DNA of 64,000 nucleotides, from contig JAFSGY010000058.1 in NCBI GenBank assembly GCA_017440575.1, positions 1 to 64,000 of the forward strand, in the 5' to 3' direction. The position numbers and the translations under genes are program-made. This stretch comes from Lachnospiraceae bacterium. Lineage in GTDB: Bacteria > Bacillota > Clostridia > Lachnospirales > Lachnospiraceae. Under the pieces are notes generated by a model that worked only from the letters and a program-made list of their open reading frames with translations, had not been told where the DNA came from and searched no databases. Positions 18,201-27,153 of the stretch are shown piece after piece; the stretch's first letter is position 1, and each line of letters starts with the position of its first letter.

Positions 18201-21200
18201 GTGTTAGTACTTGAACCGTATGCTGCAAAATACCACTTTGTCTCAACCTCATCTGCAACTGTCTTTTCAATCGTTGCTTCTGTTGTATCTTCGCCTCTTA
18301 CTGCTGTAACCTCAATAGTATAAGTTTTACCAACTTCTAAGCCTTCGATTGCAGCAATCAATTCTTCTGTTGTGATTTCAATATCCGTTCCTTCTACCGA
18401 AACGATATATTTCTCAGCTTCCTTTACAGCATCCCATTCCACTTCAACAATTCCATCACCCACATTGTAAGCGCCCTTAATATTTGGAGTTGTTAATGGT
18501 AATAGGAAATTAAAATTCTTTGTTTCTGCCCCCAGCTTATCCTCTTCACCATCACGAATAGCCTTTACAGAGAATGTGTATGTACCTGAATTTTCCGGTT
18601 CAAACTTGAGTGTATGCTCTGTCTTCTCTGCCGCAGAGTTTCTTGTTGCAATTTCATTGCCCTGTGCATCTGTCATTACTACAGTAACCTTATCTGCTCC
18701 GTCATAACCAACATTTGCTTTTACTGTTACATTTACAATATTTGCATCTTCTACATCTAATGCAACTTCTGTAATAATCGGAGCCTCTACGTTTGCCCAA
18801 TCCGCACGAGGTGGCTTAACTGCTCCACTAGGAGTCTCTGTAACTTCTACCTTGAAGATATAGTTATTACCTACTGCTGAGCCAAGATAGTAGGTTCCTG
18901 CTTCTGCTAAATCAAAGGTGGAAATGCAGGTTGCATTCTTTGCTAATGTCTCTGCTGTTGTTGCTACTGCAACACCGGATGCATCAAGGATGGTCATTTG
19001 ACGGTTGTTATCTCCGCCTTCTACCCACCATACCTTTACGGTTGCTGCATTACTTGTTGTAAACTTAATTGCATTCTTGTCAATTGCAGCAACACCACCG
19101 AAGTTTACTCTCTGTGTTGGCGCATATCCATCATCGAATGTCTTGCTGCTTGAATCTACCTTTGTCTTTACACTATAAATCAATGTAAAGTAGTCTTCTG
19201 TACCAGCCTTTTCAGAATCGCCGTCTACCTTTGCACCCTGTGCAAATGCTGTTAAATCGGCTGTTGTATCTAATACGAATTCTGTTGTCGTAGAAGTTGC
19301 TCCACCTTCAGATGGGTTCTCTTCCGGAATCTCACGACGGAATGCTTCCAAACTGATTTCTGTTCCATCGTTCATTACAGGACTAGTTAATACGGTAGCC
19401 CATGCCACACGATTTGCGCTGTTATCAGCACCAGACTTTTCAATTGTGCCATATTCGCACATTCCTGCAGATTCACCACTAAGTGAATTATTCCAGCCTA
19501 TTGGAGCAATTAAAGAACTATCTGTGCTAGCCCAATGTGCATCAGCTGCATCAATTGTTGTGTTATAGAAAATAACCTCACTTGTATCTGCCTGCCATGG
19601 TCTTCCCAAATATCCAGGCTTAGAAGTATAGGCAGATGCCGTATCTACTCCTGGTGTTGTTGAAGTAATGTGACATTCGTACATCAAATAACCACGACCA
19701 GACTTCTGCTGAGCTGCTGTGATGTATCCTACATCATTCTTATCTTCACTGGTATTGAATACTAAATCACACTTATTGAAAATAGCAATCATTCCACCGA
19801 AAATATAGTCTGTTCCACCATAAATAGAACATTTATTGAATTCTACATAAGTATTTGTTCCGCCGTAAAGTGTATCCTGACGACCAACAAACTTACAGTT
19901 ATCAAATACAATATCATTCAGACTGTTGTACATAGCGAGTGCTGCTGCACGTTCTACGTATGCCTTATTCTGAACAGTAACATCGCCTGCTTCCATATCT
20001 GCTCTTGCTTTGCTACCTTCTTTTGCTGCGCCCTGTTTAACAATAATATCGTTTGCTGCCTTCTCAGATACATACTGATTGAAGGAGTTCTCAAAAATAA
20101 TTCCATCTGCTTCAAATCCGCTTGCTGTAACAACTACTGTTGCATTCCAATAGCTTCCTGCTGTTGTACCAGAACCTGGATTCTCAAAAGAAGGATATCC
20201 ATTTTCTTTATTTACTGCTAATAATTCTTCATCATACTTACAGTCACTGCCCATACTATAATAGGTATATCCATGTCCATAATATGAAGTAATACGAACT
20301 GCACCTTCTGCAATATCAACACCCTTATTGGTTAATTCAATGCTTGGGTTAGCACTTGCATTCTTTAAGGTAATGTTCTCTACATCAATTACGAGCATTT
20401 CTTCGTAGTTACCCGGCTCAATAGCGATTACAACTCGTTCTTCCTCAGAGCGTTCCATATTACGAACTGCCTCAAGAGCTTCATTAATTGTCTTGTAATC
20501 ACCATTTGTTCCAACAGAAATCTCTGCTTTGTAAGGTACACTCTTCTGGTCTGCACCATTCATTACAATCGTAATAGTCTGTGCTTTTCCATTTACCTTA
20601 ACATCTGGTGTAAGCCCCTGTGTATATCCTGTTAATTCAGCGATTACCTTGTATTGGCCATCTCTTAAGGAAACTCCTTCAGTTCCAATAAAGCTATAGG
20701 TATAACCGTCTGCTGTATATTCTTCGTTTAATCTATTAAAGGTAAGCTTAATACTTTCTGCTTCCTCGGCAGAAACACCTTCTACCTTAACTTCAATATC
20801 ATATACAGACTTCTTTTTAAATACGATATCTAACGTACCATCTTTTTCTACCTTTACTGTCGTTGTTTCAAGTGCATAATCTTCTACACCTGATTCTTTT
20901 ACTTCATACTTAACTCCCTGTTCAAGCGTTGCAGAATATGTTACTTCATCTGCATTAATCACTAACTCAGGAATAAATACATTATCAGATATGAATTCTA
21001 ACTTCAGATTCTTTGCTTCCTTTGTTGTCAAATCTGCAAGAGAACCAGTAACATTAACTAAATCAACTGCTATGATATTTACATTAAAGTTCTTTTTGCC
21101 TTCTGCATTTTTAATTGCAAATGAATTATTTTCATCTACAATATAACCATTTGCACCAGAAAGCTTAATATCATATCTGTACTGTTCAGATAAGCTTACT

Positions 21201-23347
21201 TCATACTTTCCGTCTGCAATCTTTGCTTCTGTTACAACACCTGTTGTCTGGTTTGTAAACTCTAAAACTGCACCATTAATCTTTGCTTCTGCAGGAGCAG
21301 TTACTTTACCGCTTACCGTTATAACATCTGGTCTTTCTCTATAAATACGAGCTACTACTAACTTCTCTGTTGCAGAATGAATGGTATAATAGCCATCCTC
21401 TGCTGCATAGAAGGTCATCTTCTGTGCATTCGATGACTTACCTTCATATGTCTTTACATTTGTAGCACCACTTGGTGCTGTCCATGTAAGGTCTGATTTT
21501 GAACCATTACTTGATATGATAAATGTAAAGATATCTCCAGCCTTAGCTGCTACCTTAAAGTTAACATCTGCTGTTGCTCCCTTATTCGAATAAATATATC
21601 CGCTATAAATAATGTTGGAATCTTCAATATCCTTAAGACTCTTATCATCATAACGAGTAATATCTGCATTGGTAGATCTTAAACGATGTGCAGTAGTATA
21701 TCCACCGTCATTAAATGCTAACTCAACATTACCACTTTCATCTAGCACTTCAAATGCAGCGATATTAGGTCCCTTTGTACCTGCTGTAATATCTTTATAC
21801 CAACTATTAATAATGTCTTTTGTTAACCTATTGTTATAGTCAATATACTCTGTGTCTGCTAACTGCTCTGCACCAAAATCCCAAACATCAACTACATGCT
21901 TTGTTGTATCTGTTTCTATAACATCTACAGTAAGCTCTACAAGGTCTTCTGCTACCTTTAATAAGGTGCTTCCTGAAACTGTTGCGGTAATAGATGCCTC
22001 TGTGCAGTTCAACTTATAGGTTGCACCAATGGTTAACTTAACTGTCTCACCATCTGTTAATGTAAGTATTTCTTCTGCATCTGCCTGATTTGTTAACGTA
22101 AGCTCTGCATTTCCTAATACACCATCTGTATCCACAATGCTTACAATCGGATTTACTACAGTAGAAGTAATATCAATTGTTACATCTAAATCTTCGGTTG
22201 TTGTTACAACTGTTTTAATATTTTTTGCTTTTGCTGCAATATCTGCATTATCTGATACAATATCATAGGTTGCATTTACCTTTAAGGTAACCTTTCCACC
22301 CTTTGTAACATCAACTACATCAGTAGCATCACTCTCATTTACTAATGTAATTTTGCTATCGCCAAGTAACTCATCTTCATCGTTAATCGTAATGTTCGCA
22401 GTTACTTCTGTCTTATCTGGCTTTGGTTCTGTTCTTACAACGGTAATTACAGGTACATAAGTCTGTTCCGCAAAAGTAAGTACTAAGTCACCTGATTTAC
22501 CTTCATAGTCATATACCACAGCAGCTCCATCCTGATGATAGCAGGTTTCTGTCTTTGTAGAGATTGTATCATTTAAGTCAGTACCATCCATTGTAAATGT
22601 TACAGTTGCATCTGCTTTTGTATACTGACATCCGCCAATGCTAATCTTTGCTTTCTCAGGCACTGCAATTGTAATCGTGTTATTTGTTTTGAATAAACAA
22701 CCATGCTGTTCTCCGTTATACGCATATGCATTATTCGGACCACAAGCTACTGTTAACTTTTCGTCTGCGGAGCTTACCGTTGCCTTTCCATCTGTATCAG
22801 TAGGAACAATACTACCATCACAGAAATTGTATACTGTTTTTACGCCTTCCATTTCTGTGATTTCAGATACACTTTTCAAAGTCATTAACGCCTTTTCCGG
22901 CAATGTCTCTTCCTCGGTTGTCGTTTCTTCTTCAGAAACTGACTCTTCCTCAGTTGTTGTTTCCTCTTCAGAAACTGATTCTTCCTCAGTTGTTGATTCT
23001 TCTTCAGAAACTGACTCTTCTTCACTCGTTGACTCAACTGTTGAAGCTGCTTCCGTTGTTACTTCCGCGCTTGAGCTTTCCACACTTGAGCTTTCCTCGG
23101 AACTCGAATTTTCCTCAGCAGACACGCTTTCTGCCACAGGAATCTCTTCGTTCTCGCTTCCAACTGATATAGTTGCTTGCGTTGTTACTTCTGTTGCTGT
23201 CTCTGTTTCACTGACAACACCAATCTCCGTTGCTTCTACAATTTCGCTTCCTTCTGTAGCGGCAACTGATAAGCTCGACATCATCATGGCTATACATAAT
23301 AAAAATGCCATGATTCTCTTTTTCGTCTTACTCCTTCTCTTGTTCAT
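15236..23347 (-). CDS. Giant secreted pectin methylesterase / PL9 pectate lyase
   Basis: A 2703-residue exoenzyme that should de-esterify pectin and then cleave it. In order: Sec signal peptide (1-30); Ser/Glu/Thr-rich stalk (about 44-150) with 12-residue repeats; beta-rich modules (160-930) including two similar blocks near 320-500 and transthyretin-like repeats; CE8 pectinesterase (about 937-1310) with GRQDTLYGG near 1155, GGTDYIFGG near 1180 (catalytic Asp) and YLGRPW near 1246; further beta-sandwich and fibronectin III-like modules (1350-1970); PL9 lyase (about 2080-2440) with NADDGWDLF calcium ligands and GNGFKMGGD holding the likely catalytic Lys; an acidic Ser/Asp linker; and an unassigned C-terminal domain of about 160 residues. 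There is no LPXTG sortase motif, so attachment, if any, is by another route. Start ATG behind GGAGG. Confidence 0.93.
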   Translation of the reverse strand: MNKRRSKTKKRIMAFLLCIAMMMSSLSVAATEGSEIVEATEIGVVSETETATEVTTQATISVGSENEEIPVAESVSAEENSSSEESSSVESSSAEVTTEAASTVESTSEEESVSEEESTTEEESVSEEETTTEEESVSEEETTTEEETLPEKALMTLKSVSEITEMEGVKTVYNFCDGSIVPTDTDGKATVSSADEKLTVACGPNNAYAYNGEQHGCLFKTNNTITIAVPEKAKISIGGCQYTKADATVTFTMDGTDLNDTISTKTETCYHQDGAAVVYDYEGKSGDLVLTFAEQTYVPVITVVRTEPKPDKTEVTANITINDEDELLGDSKITLVNESDATDVVDVTKGGKVTLKVNATYDIVSDNADIAAKAKNIKTVVTTTEDLDVTIDITSTVVNPIVSIVDTDGVLGNAELTLTNQADAEEILTLTDGETVKLTIGATYKLNCTEASITATVSGSTLLKVAEDLVELTVDVIETDTTKHVVDVWDFGAEQLADTEYIDYNNRLTKDIINSWYKDITAGTKGPNIAAFEVLDESGNVELAFNDGGYTTAHRLRSTNADITRYDDKSLKDIEDSNIIYSGYIYSNKGATADVNFKVAAKAGDIFTFIISSNGSKSDLTWTAPSGATNVKTYEGKSSNAQKMTFYAAEDGYYTIHSATEKLVVARIYRERPDVITVSGKVTAPAEAKINGAVLEFTNQTTGVVTEAKIADGKYEVSLSEQYRYDIKLSGANGYIVDENNSFAIKNAEGKKNFNVNIIAVDLVNVTGSLADLTTKEAKNLKLEFISDNVFIPELVINADEVTYSATLEQGVKYEVKESGVEDYALETTTVKVEKDGTLDIVFKKKSVYDIEVKVEGVSAEEAESIKLTFNRLNEEYTADGYTYSFIGTEGVSLRDGQYKVIAELTGYTQGLTPDVKVNGKAQTITIVMNGADQKSVPYKAEISVGTNGDYKTINEALEAVRNMERSEEERVVIAIEPGNYEEMLVIDVENITLKNASANPSIELTNKGVDIAEGAVRITSYYGHGYTYYSMGSDCKYDEELLAVNKENGYPSFENPGSGTTAGSYWNATVVVTASGFEADGIIFENSFNQYVSEKAANDIIVKQGAAKEGSKARADMEAGDVTVQNKAYVERAAALAMYNSLNDIVFDNCKFVGRQDTLYGGTNTYVEFNKCSIYGGTDYIFGGMIAIFNKCDLVFNTSEDKNDVGYITAAQQKSGRGYLMYECHITSTTPGVDTASAYTSKPGYLGRPWQADTSEVIFYNTTIDAADAHWASTDSSLIAPIGWNNSLSGESAGMCEYGTIEKSGADNSANRVAWATVLTSPVMNDGTEISLEAFRREIPEENPSEGGATSTTTEFVLDTTADLTAFAQGAKVDGDSEKAGTEDYFTLIYSVKTKVDSSSKTFDDGYAPTQRVNFGGVAAIDKNAIKFTTSNAATVKVWWVEGGDNNRQMTILDASGVAVATTAETLAKNATCISTFDLAEAGTYYLGSAVGNNYIFKVEVTETPSGAVKPPRADWANVEAPIITEVALDVEDANIVNVTVKANVGYDGADKVTVVMTDAQGNEIATRNSAAEKTEHTLKFEPENSGTYTFSVKAIRDGEEDKLGAETKNFNFLLPLTTPNIKGAYNVGDGIVEVEWDAVKEAEKYIVSVEGTDIEITTEELIAAIEGLEVGKTYTIEVTAVRGEDTTEATIEKTVADEVETKWYFAAYGSSTNTSSNGYEELEDGSVRVYSTGGKGKIVPGSTDGLAFYYTEIDPATTNFTLSATAHVNKWTLSNGQEGFGMMAADRVGKHGEGTAFWNNAYMAIASKVEYYYDSETGTVTDDTTKQKVSMKLGIGSQEKIGVTADNLAEFEANNTTLINEQFKSACTTLDLTGGKTGATNVVGNGTNVDGGYTDFRFTIQKNNTGYFVSYTDAEGNTTTKKYYDTEALSQIDKDSVYLGFFASRNADITFTDIEFTTITPEDDAPAEERPVTLVTPNFKITSATVANSPIYELTFVGNADGSLVITDDKGNEVVNKSDVKANEKVSQEVEIALGNNKFDVTFTPDADYKPSEYEKLSSYETVEFTHTVTFKSFGEAGDSIYVSPNGKATGNGTKANPLDVYTAVKYVQAGQTIVIMEGTYNLKSTIKVERGINGTADNMIYMVADPEASTRPVFDFGGRCAGMVLAGDYWYFKGFDVTRSADAQKGMQISGNNNIVDQINAYKNGNTGIQISRYLSTDNYEDWPANNLILNCTSYLNADKGYEDADGFAAKLTVGDGNVFDGCIAHHNADDGWDLFAKVQSGCIGAVTIQNSVAYKNGYVLDESGNEINAGNGNGFKMGGDSMSGHHVLKNSIAFFNKAKGIDSNSCPDIEVYDCVSFDNESYNVALYTNTAANTAYVADGVISYRKNIGTGVAEQLKLLGSQDTSKVQNAENYYWDVASKTSKNTEGVTVTDSWFESLEFTTIDRNADGTINTHGFLVLTDEAKTGSSIGGTGSTDVEIGGETDGSIEGNVPEVKPEDGSTDNDSSENIPSDNGASSDDSDSNSSSSTATVVVEKETVTIEEVVTPLVDAPALPAGYTFEQVNISKSGMLRVELLQKYYGQKLQLAAVVNKNVGITFDMQEVNSVAGDMNLTSTMVPVKDFAEGFNTVRVIASERTKLPASATLHYHVGSENVGKIAYIYVLTEDVASYKFVTAMAVNEIGNVAIKTDDFTDVMILIAK
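22908..23015. repeat. Three tandem 36-bp repeats in the pectinase stalk
   Basis: Units at 22908-22943, 22944-22979 and 22980-23015, each encoding a 12-residue Glu/Ser/Thr segment (type ESVSEEETTTEE). Only a few bases differ between units. Degenerate extensions lie on both sides. Copy number is likely to vary between strains by slippage. Confidence 0.88.
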
Positions 23348-23419
23348 AAGTCCTCCATTTCATGAACTCTTTACTCAAAACACTCCCTATTCCTTTCAAG
23401 GTTCCCTCACTTATTTTCA

Positions 23420-23433
23420 TGTAAGCGCTTACA
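23420..23433. promoter_or_regulatory. Palindromic cre/LacI-type operator before the pectinase
   Basis: TGTAAGCGCTTACA, a perfect 14-bp palindrome that fits CcpA and other LacI-family regulators, extended to 18 bp by flanking CA/TG. It is 73-86 bp before the start codon, probably downstream of the promoter, where binding would block transcription. Confidence 0.75.
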
Positions 23434-23481
23434 TGAAATCGTATAAAATATTAACGAATAAAGTTAATATATCAGATGAAA

Positions 23482-23563
23482 TGCACAATTTCAATACGAA
23501 AATGCACATTTTTGCAATCATATTGCTATTAGCATAACAAATTTTGGCATTCGTTTTTGTGCA
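23482..23563. repeat. Three TGCACA boxes upstream of the pectinase
   Basis: AAATGCACAATTT at 23479-23491 and AATGCACATTTTT near 23501-23513 repeat with a 21-bp step, two helical turns; an inverted copy TTTTTGTGCATTTT follows near 23554-23567. Regular phasing suggests a cooperative activator site, but no known regulator is recognised. Confidence 0.4.
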
Positions 23564-23683
23564 TTTTGACACTTTTATTTCACTTTTTACTAAACGTTTT
23601 TTTATATTTTTCTTCAAAAACCTCAAATTTTGTCTTCTTTTGTCTCATTTCTGACACTTTTAACACCAATTTAAATTTTTTAT

Positions 23684-23697
23684 TGTAAGTGCTTACT
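23684..23697. promoter_or_regulatory. Second cre-like half-degenerate palindrome
   Basis: TGTAAGTGCTTACT differs from the first operator at two positions. Two sites 264 bp apart could allow looping by a tetrameric regulator. Confidence 0.45.
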
Positions 23698-23799
23698 TTA
23701 TATTTTCAGTCTTCTTTTATTCTGTCATTTAATTTTACAACTTTATTTTTTAATATTTTTTCACAACAAACAAAAAGCATTTCTATTTAATTTTACTAG

Positions 23800-23910
23800 A
23801 GAATGTGCAAAGCACATTCTTGCGCCGCTGAAGCGTCGCATAAGCGACAATTTTCCACTGCTTCAGCGTGCGCATAGACTTTTATATGATAGGAAATTCC
23901 CATCATATAA
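23800..23910. repeat. Composite hairpin repeat element
   Basis: Three nested structures in about 110 bp: a perfect 9-bp hairpin with an AAA loop (23800-23820), a long inverted repeat GCGCcGCTGAAGC / GCTTCAGCGtGCGC (about 23823-23875) enclosing a small hairpin GTCGC-ATAA-GCGAC, and an inverted repeat around 23881-23910 (TTTATATGAT / ATCATATAAA). It is much richer in G and C than its surroundings. It resembles dispersed intergenic palindromic elements rather than a gene. Confidence 0.55.
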
Positions 23911-23943
23911 AAAGAGCAACACTCCTATACGAAGTATTGCTCT
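23908..23943 (-). terminator. Terminator after proS
   Basis: Minus-strand stem AGAGCAATACT / AGTGTTGCTCT (one G-U) followed by UUUUUA, directly downstream of the proS stop. Confidence 0.82.
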
Positions 23944-23963
23944 GTATTCTTAGCTTTTTATTA

Positions 23964-25403
23964 TTAATATGCTCTTCCCCAGTAAACCATTTTCTTTGCT
24001 GGTTTTCCACAGCATACACAGGTATCTGATAAATTCTCCTGCTCAAATGGCATACAACGGCTTGTTGCGGCAAGCTCTTCCTTAATCTTATCTTCACAAG
24101 CCTGCTCTCCACACCACATAGACTTTACAAAGCCTGGCTTGTTATTAATAGTATCACAGAACTGCTCCCAGCTTGTTGCGGCATAGGTATGCTCTTCTAA
24201 ATGAGCCTTTGCAGTCTCATACATATCCTTCTGGATAGTTTCAAGAAGCTCTGCTGCCTTTACTTCTACCTCATCAAGACTTACTTCAATCTTTTCTCTG
24301 GTATCACGACGAACAAATACGCACTTGTTGTTCTCAATATCCTTTGGTCCGATTTCGATTCTAAAAGGAACACCTCTCATCTCACACTCAGAGAACTTCC
24401 ATCCCGGACTCTTGTCTGTATCATCAACCTTCACACGACAGCCCTGTTCAACCAGACGATCACGAAGCTCATAGGCCTTGTCAAGAACGCCTTCCTTCTT
24501 CTGCTGAATAGGAACTACCATAATCTGAACAGGAGCAACCTTAGGTGGAAGCTTTAATCCTGAATCATCACCATGCACCATGATAACAGCACCGATTAAA
24601 CGTGTTGTCATACCCCATGATGTCTGATGTACATATTTTAAAGTATTATCCTTATCTGTATACTGAATACCGAATGCCTTTGCAAAACCATCACCGAAGT
24701 TATGGCTGGTTCCGGACTGTAATGCCTTACCATCATGCATCAGTGCTTCAATGGTATAAGTAGCCTCTGCACCTGCAAACTTCTCTTTATCAGTCTTCTG
24801 CCCCTTAACAACAGGAATCGCAAGTACATCCTTTAAGAAATCAGCATATACATTTAACATCTGAATGGTTCTTGCTTCTGCATCCTCAGCTGTTGCATGC
24901 GCTGTATGTCCTTCCTGCCATAAGAACTCACGGCTTCTTAAGAATGGTCTTGTTGTCTTTTCCCAACGCACAACAGAACACCACTGGTTATATACCTTTG
25001 GTAAATCTCTATAAGAATGAATCTCATTTGCATAAAAATCACAGAACAATGTCTCTGATGTAGGTCTTACACAAAGTCTTTCCTGTAATGGCTCTAATCC
25101 ACCATGTGTTACCCATGCAACCTCAGGAGCAAATCCTTCTACATGATCCTTCTCCTTCTGTAATAATCCTTCTGGAATAAACATTGGCATATATACGTTT
25201 TCTACGCCTGTTTTCTTGAATTCTGCATCCAACTGATTCTGAATCTGTTCCCAAATTGCATATCCTGCAGGCTTGATAATCATACAGCCTTTTACGCTGG
25301 AATAATCACATAACTCTGACTTCTTAACGATGTCTGTGTACCATTGTGCGAAATCTTCATCCATAGAAGTAATCGCTTCTACAAGTTTCTTGTCATTTGC
25401 CAT
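23964..25403 (-). CDS. proS: Prolyl-tRNA synthetase (short, ProS type 3 form)
   Basis: Charges tRNA-Pro. At 479 residues it belongs to the shorter archaeal/eukaryal-like class that lacks the INS editing domain of E. coli ProRS. Class II motifs are visible: motif 2 in [18 protein letters not shown] and [10 protein letters not shown] before it. The C-terminal part has a zinc-type CVCCGK and ends in WGRAY, a conserved tail of this class. The ATG (25401-25403) follows AAAGGAAG. It is preceded by a T-box leader and ended by its own terminator. Confidence 0.97.
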   Translation of the reverse strand: MANDKKLVEAITSMDEDFAQWYTDIVKKSELCDYSSVKGCMIIKPAGYAIWEQIQNQLDAEFKKTGVENVYMPMFIPEGLLQKEKDHVEGFAPEVAWVTHGGLEPLQERLCVRPTSETLFCDFYANEIHSYRDLPKVYNQWCSVVRWEKTTRPFLRSREFLWQEGHTAHATAEDAEARTIQMLNVYADFLKDVLAIPVVKGQKTDKEKFAGAEATYTIEALMHDGKALQSGTSHNFGDGFAKAFGIQYTDKDNTLKYVHQTSWGMTTRLIGAVIMVHGDDSGLKLPPKVAPVQIMVVPIQQKKEGVLDKAYELRDRLVEQGCRVKVDDTDKSPGWKFSECEMRGVPFRIEIGPKDIENNKCVFVRRDTREKIEVSLDEVEVKAAELLETIQKDMYETAKAHLEEHTYAATSWEQFCDTINNKPGFVKSMWCGEQACEDKIKEELAATSRCMPFEQENLSDTCVCCGKPAKKMVYWGRAY

Positions 25404-25436
25404 TTTTCATCTTCCTTTCTCAATTAAACAATAACG

Positions 25437-25660
25437 ACAAAAACGCCGTGCATAAGTCCTGTATTCTAACAGGGGCCTATGTACGGCGTTACCACCCTTT
25501 ATTTTACTCATCATACCGTTATCGCCGGCGCTACGCTGTATTTTCATACAGGACTCCAAGGTAGGTTCTGAAGCTTAAGCGTAAGAATCTTCCAGCCTTT
25601 CGATTCTCTCTCTGGACGCATCCACCACATACTATTCCTTTTCATAGTCATTTTTATATA
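25437..25660 (-). promoter_or_regulatory. T-box riboswitch, proline-specific, controlling proS
   Basis: The minus-strand leader shows the AGAGAG and GGCTGGAAGA marks of stem I, then the conserved T-box AAAGGGTGGTAACGCC (25485-25500), and a competing terminator hairpin (25442-25490) with a U run. The codon CCU at 25563-25565 (in GAACCUACC) sits where the specifier is expected, so uncharged tRNA-Pro would stabilise the antiterminator and turn on proS. Confidence 0.92.
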
Positions 25661-25668
25661 TATCAGTT

Positions 25669-25697
25669 AGTTTATGCCAGCTCTATCAAAAAGTCAA
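25669..25697 (-). promoter_or_regulatory. Promoter of the proS T-box leader
   Basis: Minus-strand TTGACT (25692-25697), 17-bp spacer, TAAACT (25669-25674), just before the T-box. Confidence 0.75.
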
Positions 25698-25704
25698 CCG
25701 CTTT

Positions 25705-27153
25705 TTAATCGATATCGCTCTGTCCGGTTATGATTCGTTTAATCTCTGATTTCAAGAATACTAACTTATACGGGCGAACAATATAACCTGCCGCATTCAC
25801 TTCACGACACTGCATTACCGTATCTCTGTCACACAAAGCCGTCACAAAAAGAATAGGAATCTGATGCTTTGTCATCTCCTGAATCTTTTTTGCCGTTTCA
25901 ATTCCATTCATCTCCGGCATATCAATATCAATGATAAACAAATCCGGATATGGATTCTTTTTTAGATAAAGCAATGCCTGAACACCGGATTTTAACAAGG
26001 TCATATCATATATATGTTTCAAATCTTCATCAAGCTGAACTAGATTGCTTTTCATATCATCTACAGCCACGATATGAAATTTCTTCCCCGGGTTCACCAT
26101 CTGTTTTCTGGTTTTCTCAGCATTTTCTGTTACTGCATCGGTCTCATCTGTGGAAGTAATAATGGTAATATTAAGATTCTCAGACGACTCCAGATCAAGT
26201 ATTCTGCCATCCATTGTCTTTAATATCGGACGAAGATTTCGATTACCGGTATTGTCATAAATAATCGCTTCTCTTCCGTCGGAAAGCAGTACTGTAGTTC
26301 CCATCGGAAACAATGGTACATAACGAAGAAAAGCTTCTACTACTCTTTTATCAAACATAATATCACAGGCACCCATCAAATACTCAGATGCCTCATATGG
26401 CGAATACGGACGCTTATACGGACGCTTTGAGGTAAGTGCATCGTACACATCAGCAACATGCAAAATCTTTGTATAAAGAGACAGCTCTGATCCATCCACA
26501 CCATGCGGATAACCACTTCCATCTTCATTTTCATGATGATAAAGAACCGCCTGCTTAATCTGAGCCGAGATTCCCACCCTATTCTTTATCATCTCGTAGG
26601 AACGCTCTGCATGAGACTTCATAATACTGAATTCTTCTGCTGATAATCGTTCCGGCTTATTAATAATCTCAGCAGCAATTGACATCTTACCAAAATCATG
26701 AAGCAAAGATGCCATTACAAGATTCTTCAAATCATCTGCTTCCAGCTTTAACCCTAAGCCAATAACACAAGAATATACTGCAACGTTTACGGAATGCGCA
26801 TAGGTATAGTCATCAAAGGTTCGTAAATCCGTCAAATCAAGAGACAGCTTGCCCTTAGATGCTATCTGTTCTACAATATCCTTGGCAACATCCTGGCATT
26901 TATCAATATTCTGGGTTCTTACACTTGCAAGGCCTTCCGCACGCAATTCCGGCGTAATAACTGCTTCTATCTCAATTCCTTGAGACAATTCATCCTGTAT
27001 ATATACTCCATCAAAGCCCAACTTTTCCAGCTTGGAAATATAAGCTGTAGTAAGCCTCGCATTACTGCTTATCAGGGTTCTTCCATAAGAATCAAACAAA
27101 TCATATGCAAGACTCATCCCCGGTTCTGCATCTTTTAGCGAAACGTATCTCAT
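25705..27153 (-). CDS. HD-GYP phosphodiesterase with C-terminal receiver domain (copy 2)
   Basis: Predicted c-di-GMP phosphodiesterase fused to a response-regulator receiver. The 482 residues have an N-terminal DUF3391-like segment (1-60), an HD-GYP domain with HDFGK (from about 152), HHENEDGSGYP (about 206-216) and the VADVYDALTSKRPYK motif, a short beta domain, then a receiver with acidic pocket and phosphoacceptor Asp near 409 (IIDIDMPEMNG). This domain order, HD-GYP first and receiver last, is unusual. The start overlaps the HPt gene stop by ATGA. It shares length and layout with the copy at 27698-29146. Confidence 0.9.
   Translation of the reverse strand: MRYVSLKDAEPGMSLAYDLFDSYGRTLISSNARLTTAYISKLEKLGFDGVYIQDELSQGIEIEAVITPELRAEGLASVRTQNIDKCQDVAKDIVEQIASKGKLSLDLTDLRTFDDYTYAHSVNVAVYSCVIGLGLKLEADDLKNLVMASLLHDFGKMSIAAEIINKPERLSAEEFSIMKSHAERSYEMIKNRVGISAQIKQAVLYHHENEDGSGYPHGVDGSELSLYTKILHVADVYDALTSKRPYKRPYSPYEASEYLMGACDIMFDKRVVEAFLRYVPLFPMGTTVLLSDGREAIIYDNTGNRNLRPILKTMDGRILDLESSENLNITIITSTDETDAVTENAEKTRKQMVNPGKKFHIVAVDDMKSNLVQLDEDLKHIYDMTLLKSGVQALLYLKKNPYPDLFIIDIDMPEMNGIETAKKIQEMTKHQIPILFVTALCDRDTVMQCREVNAAGYIVRPYKLVFLKSEIKRIITGQSDID

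Larger units (their letters stand above)
23348..23899. other. Long control region upstream of the pectinase gene
   Basis: About 550 AT-rich bases without a credible gene. It holds a perfect cre-like palindrome (23420-23433), a second related one (23684-23697), three TGCACA boxes (23482, 23503 and, inverted, 23558), and a structured GC-rich repeat near its far end (23800-23875). I could not fix a clear -35/-10 pair; TATACG/TATATT-like hexamers lie around 23440-23480. Confidence 0.6.

Noticed and set aside
22638..23537. Long plus-strand reading frame of about 300 codons opposite the pectinase N-terminus
   Set aside because: It is the antisense of the Ser/Glu/Thr repeat stalk, giving a low-complexity Ser/Val protein with no ribosome binding site; the minus-strand gene has a signal peptide and domains.
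25437..25700. Intergenic tRNA gene before proS
   Set aside because: The conserved bases fit a T-box leader with terminator; no cloverleaf is found.
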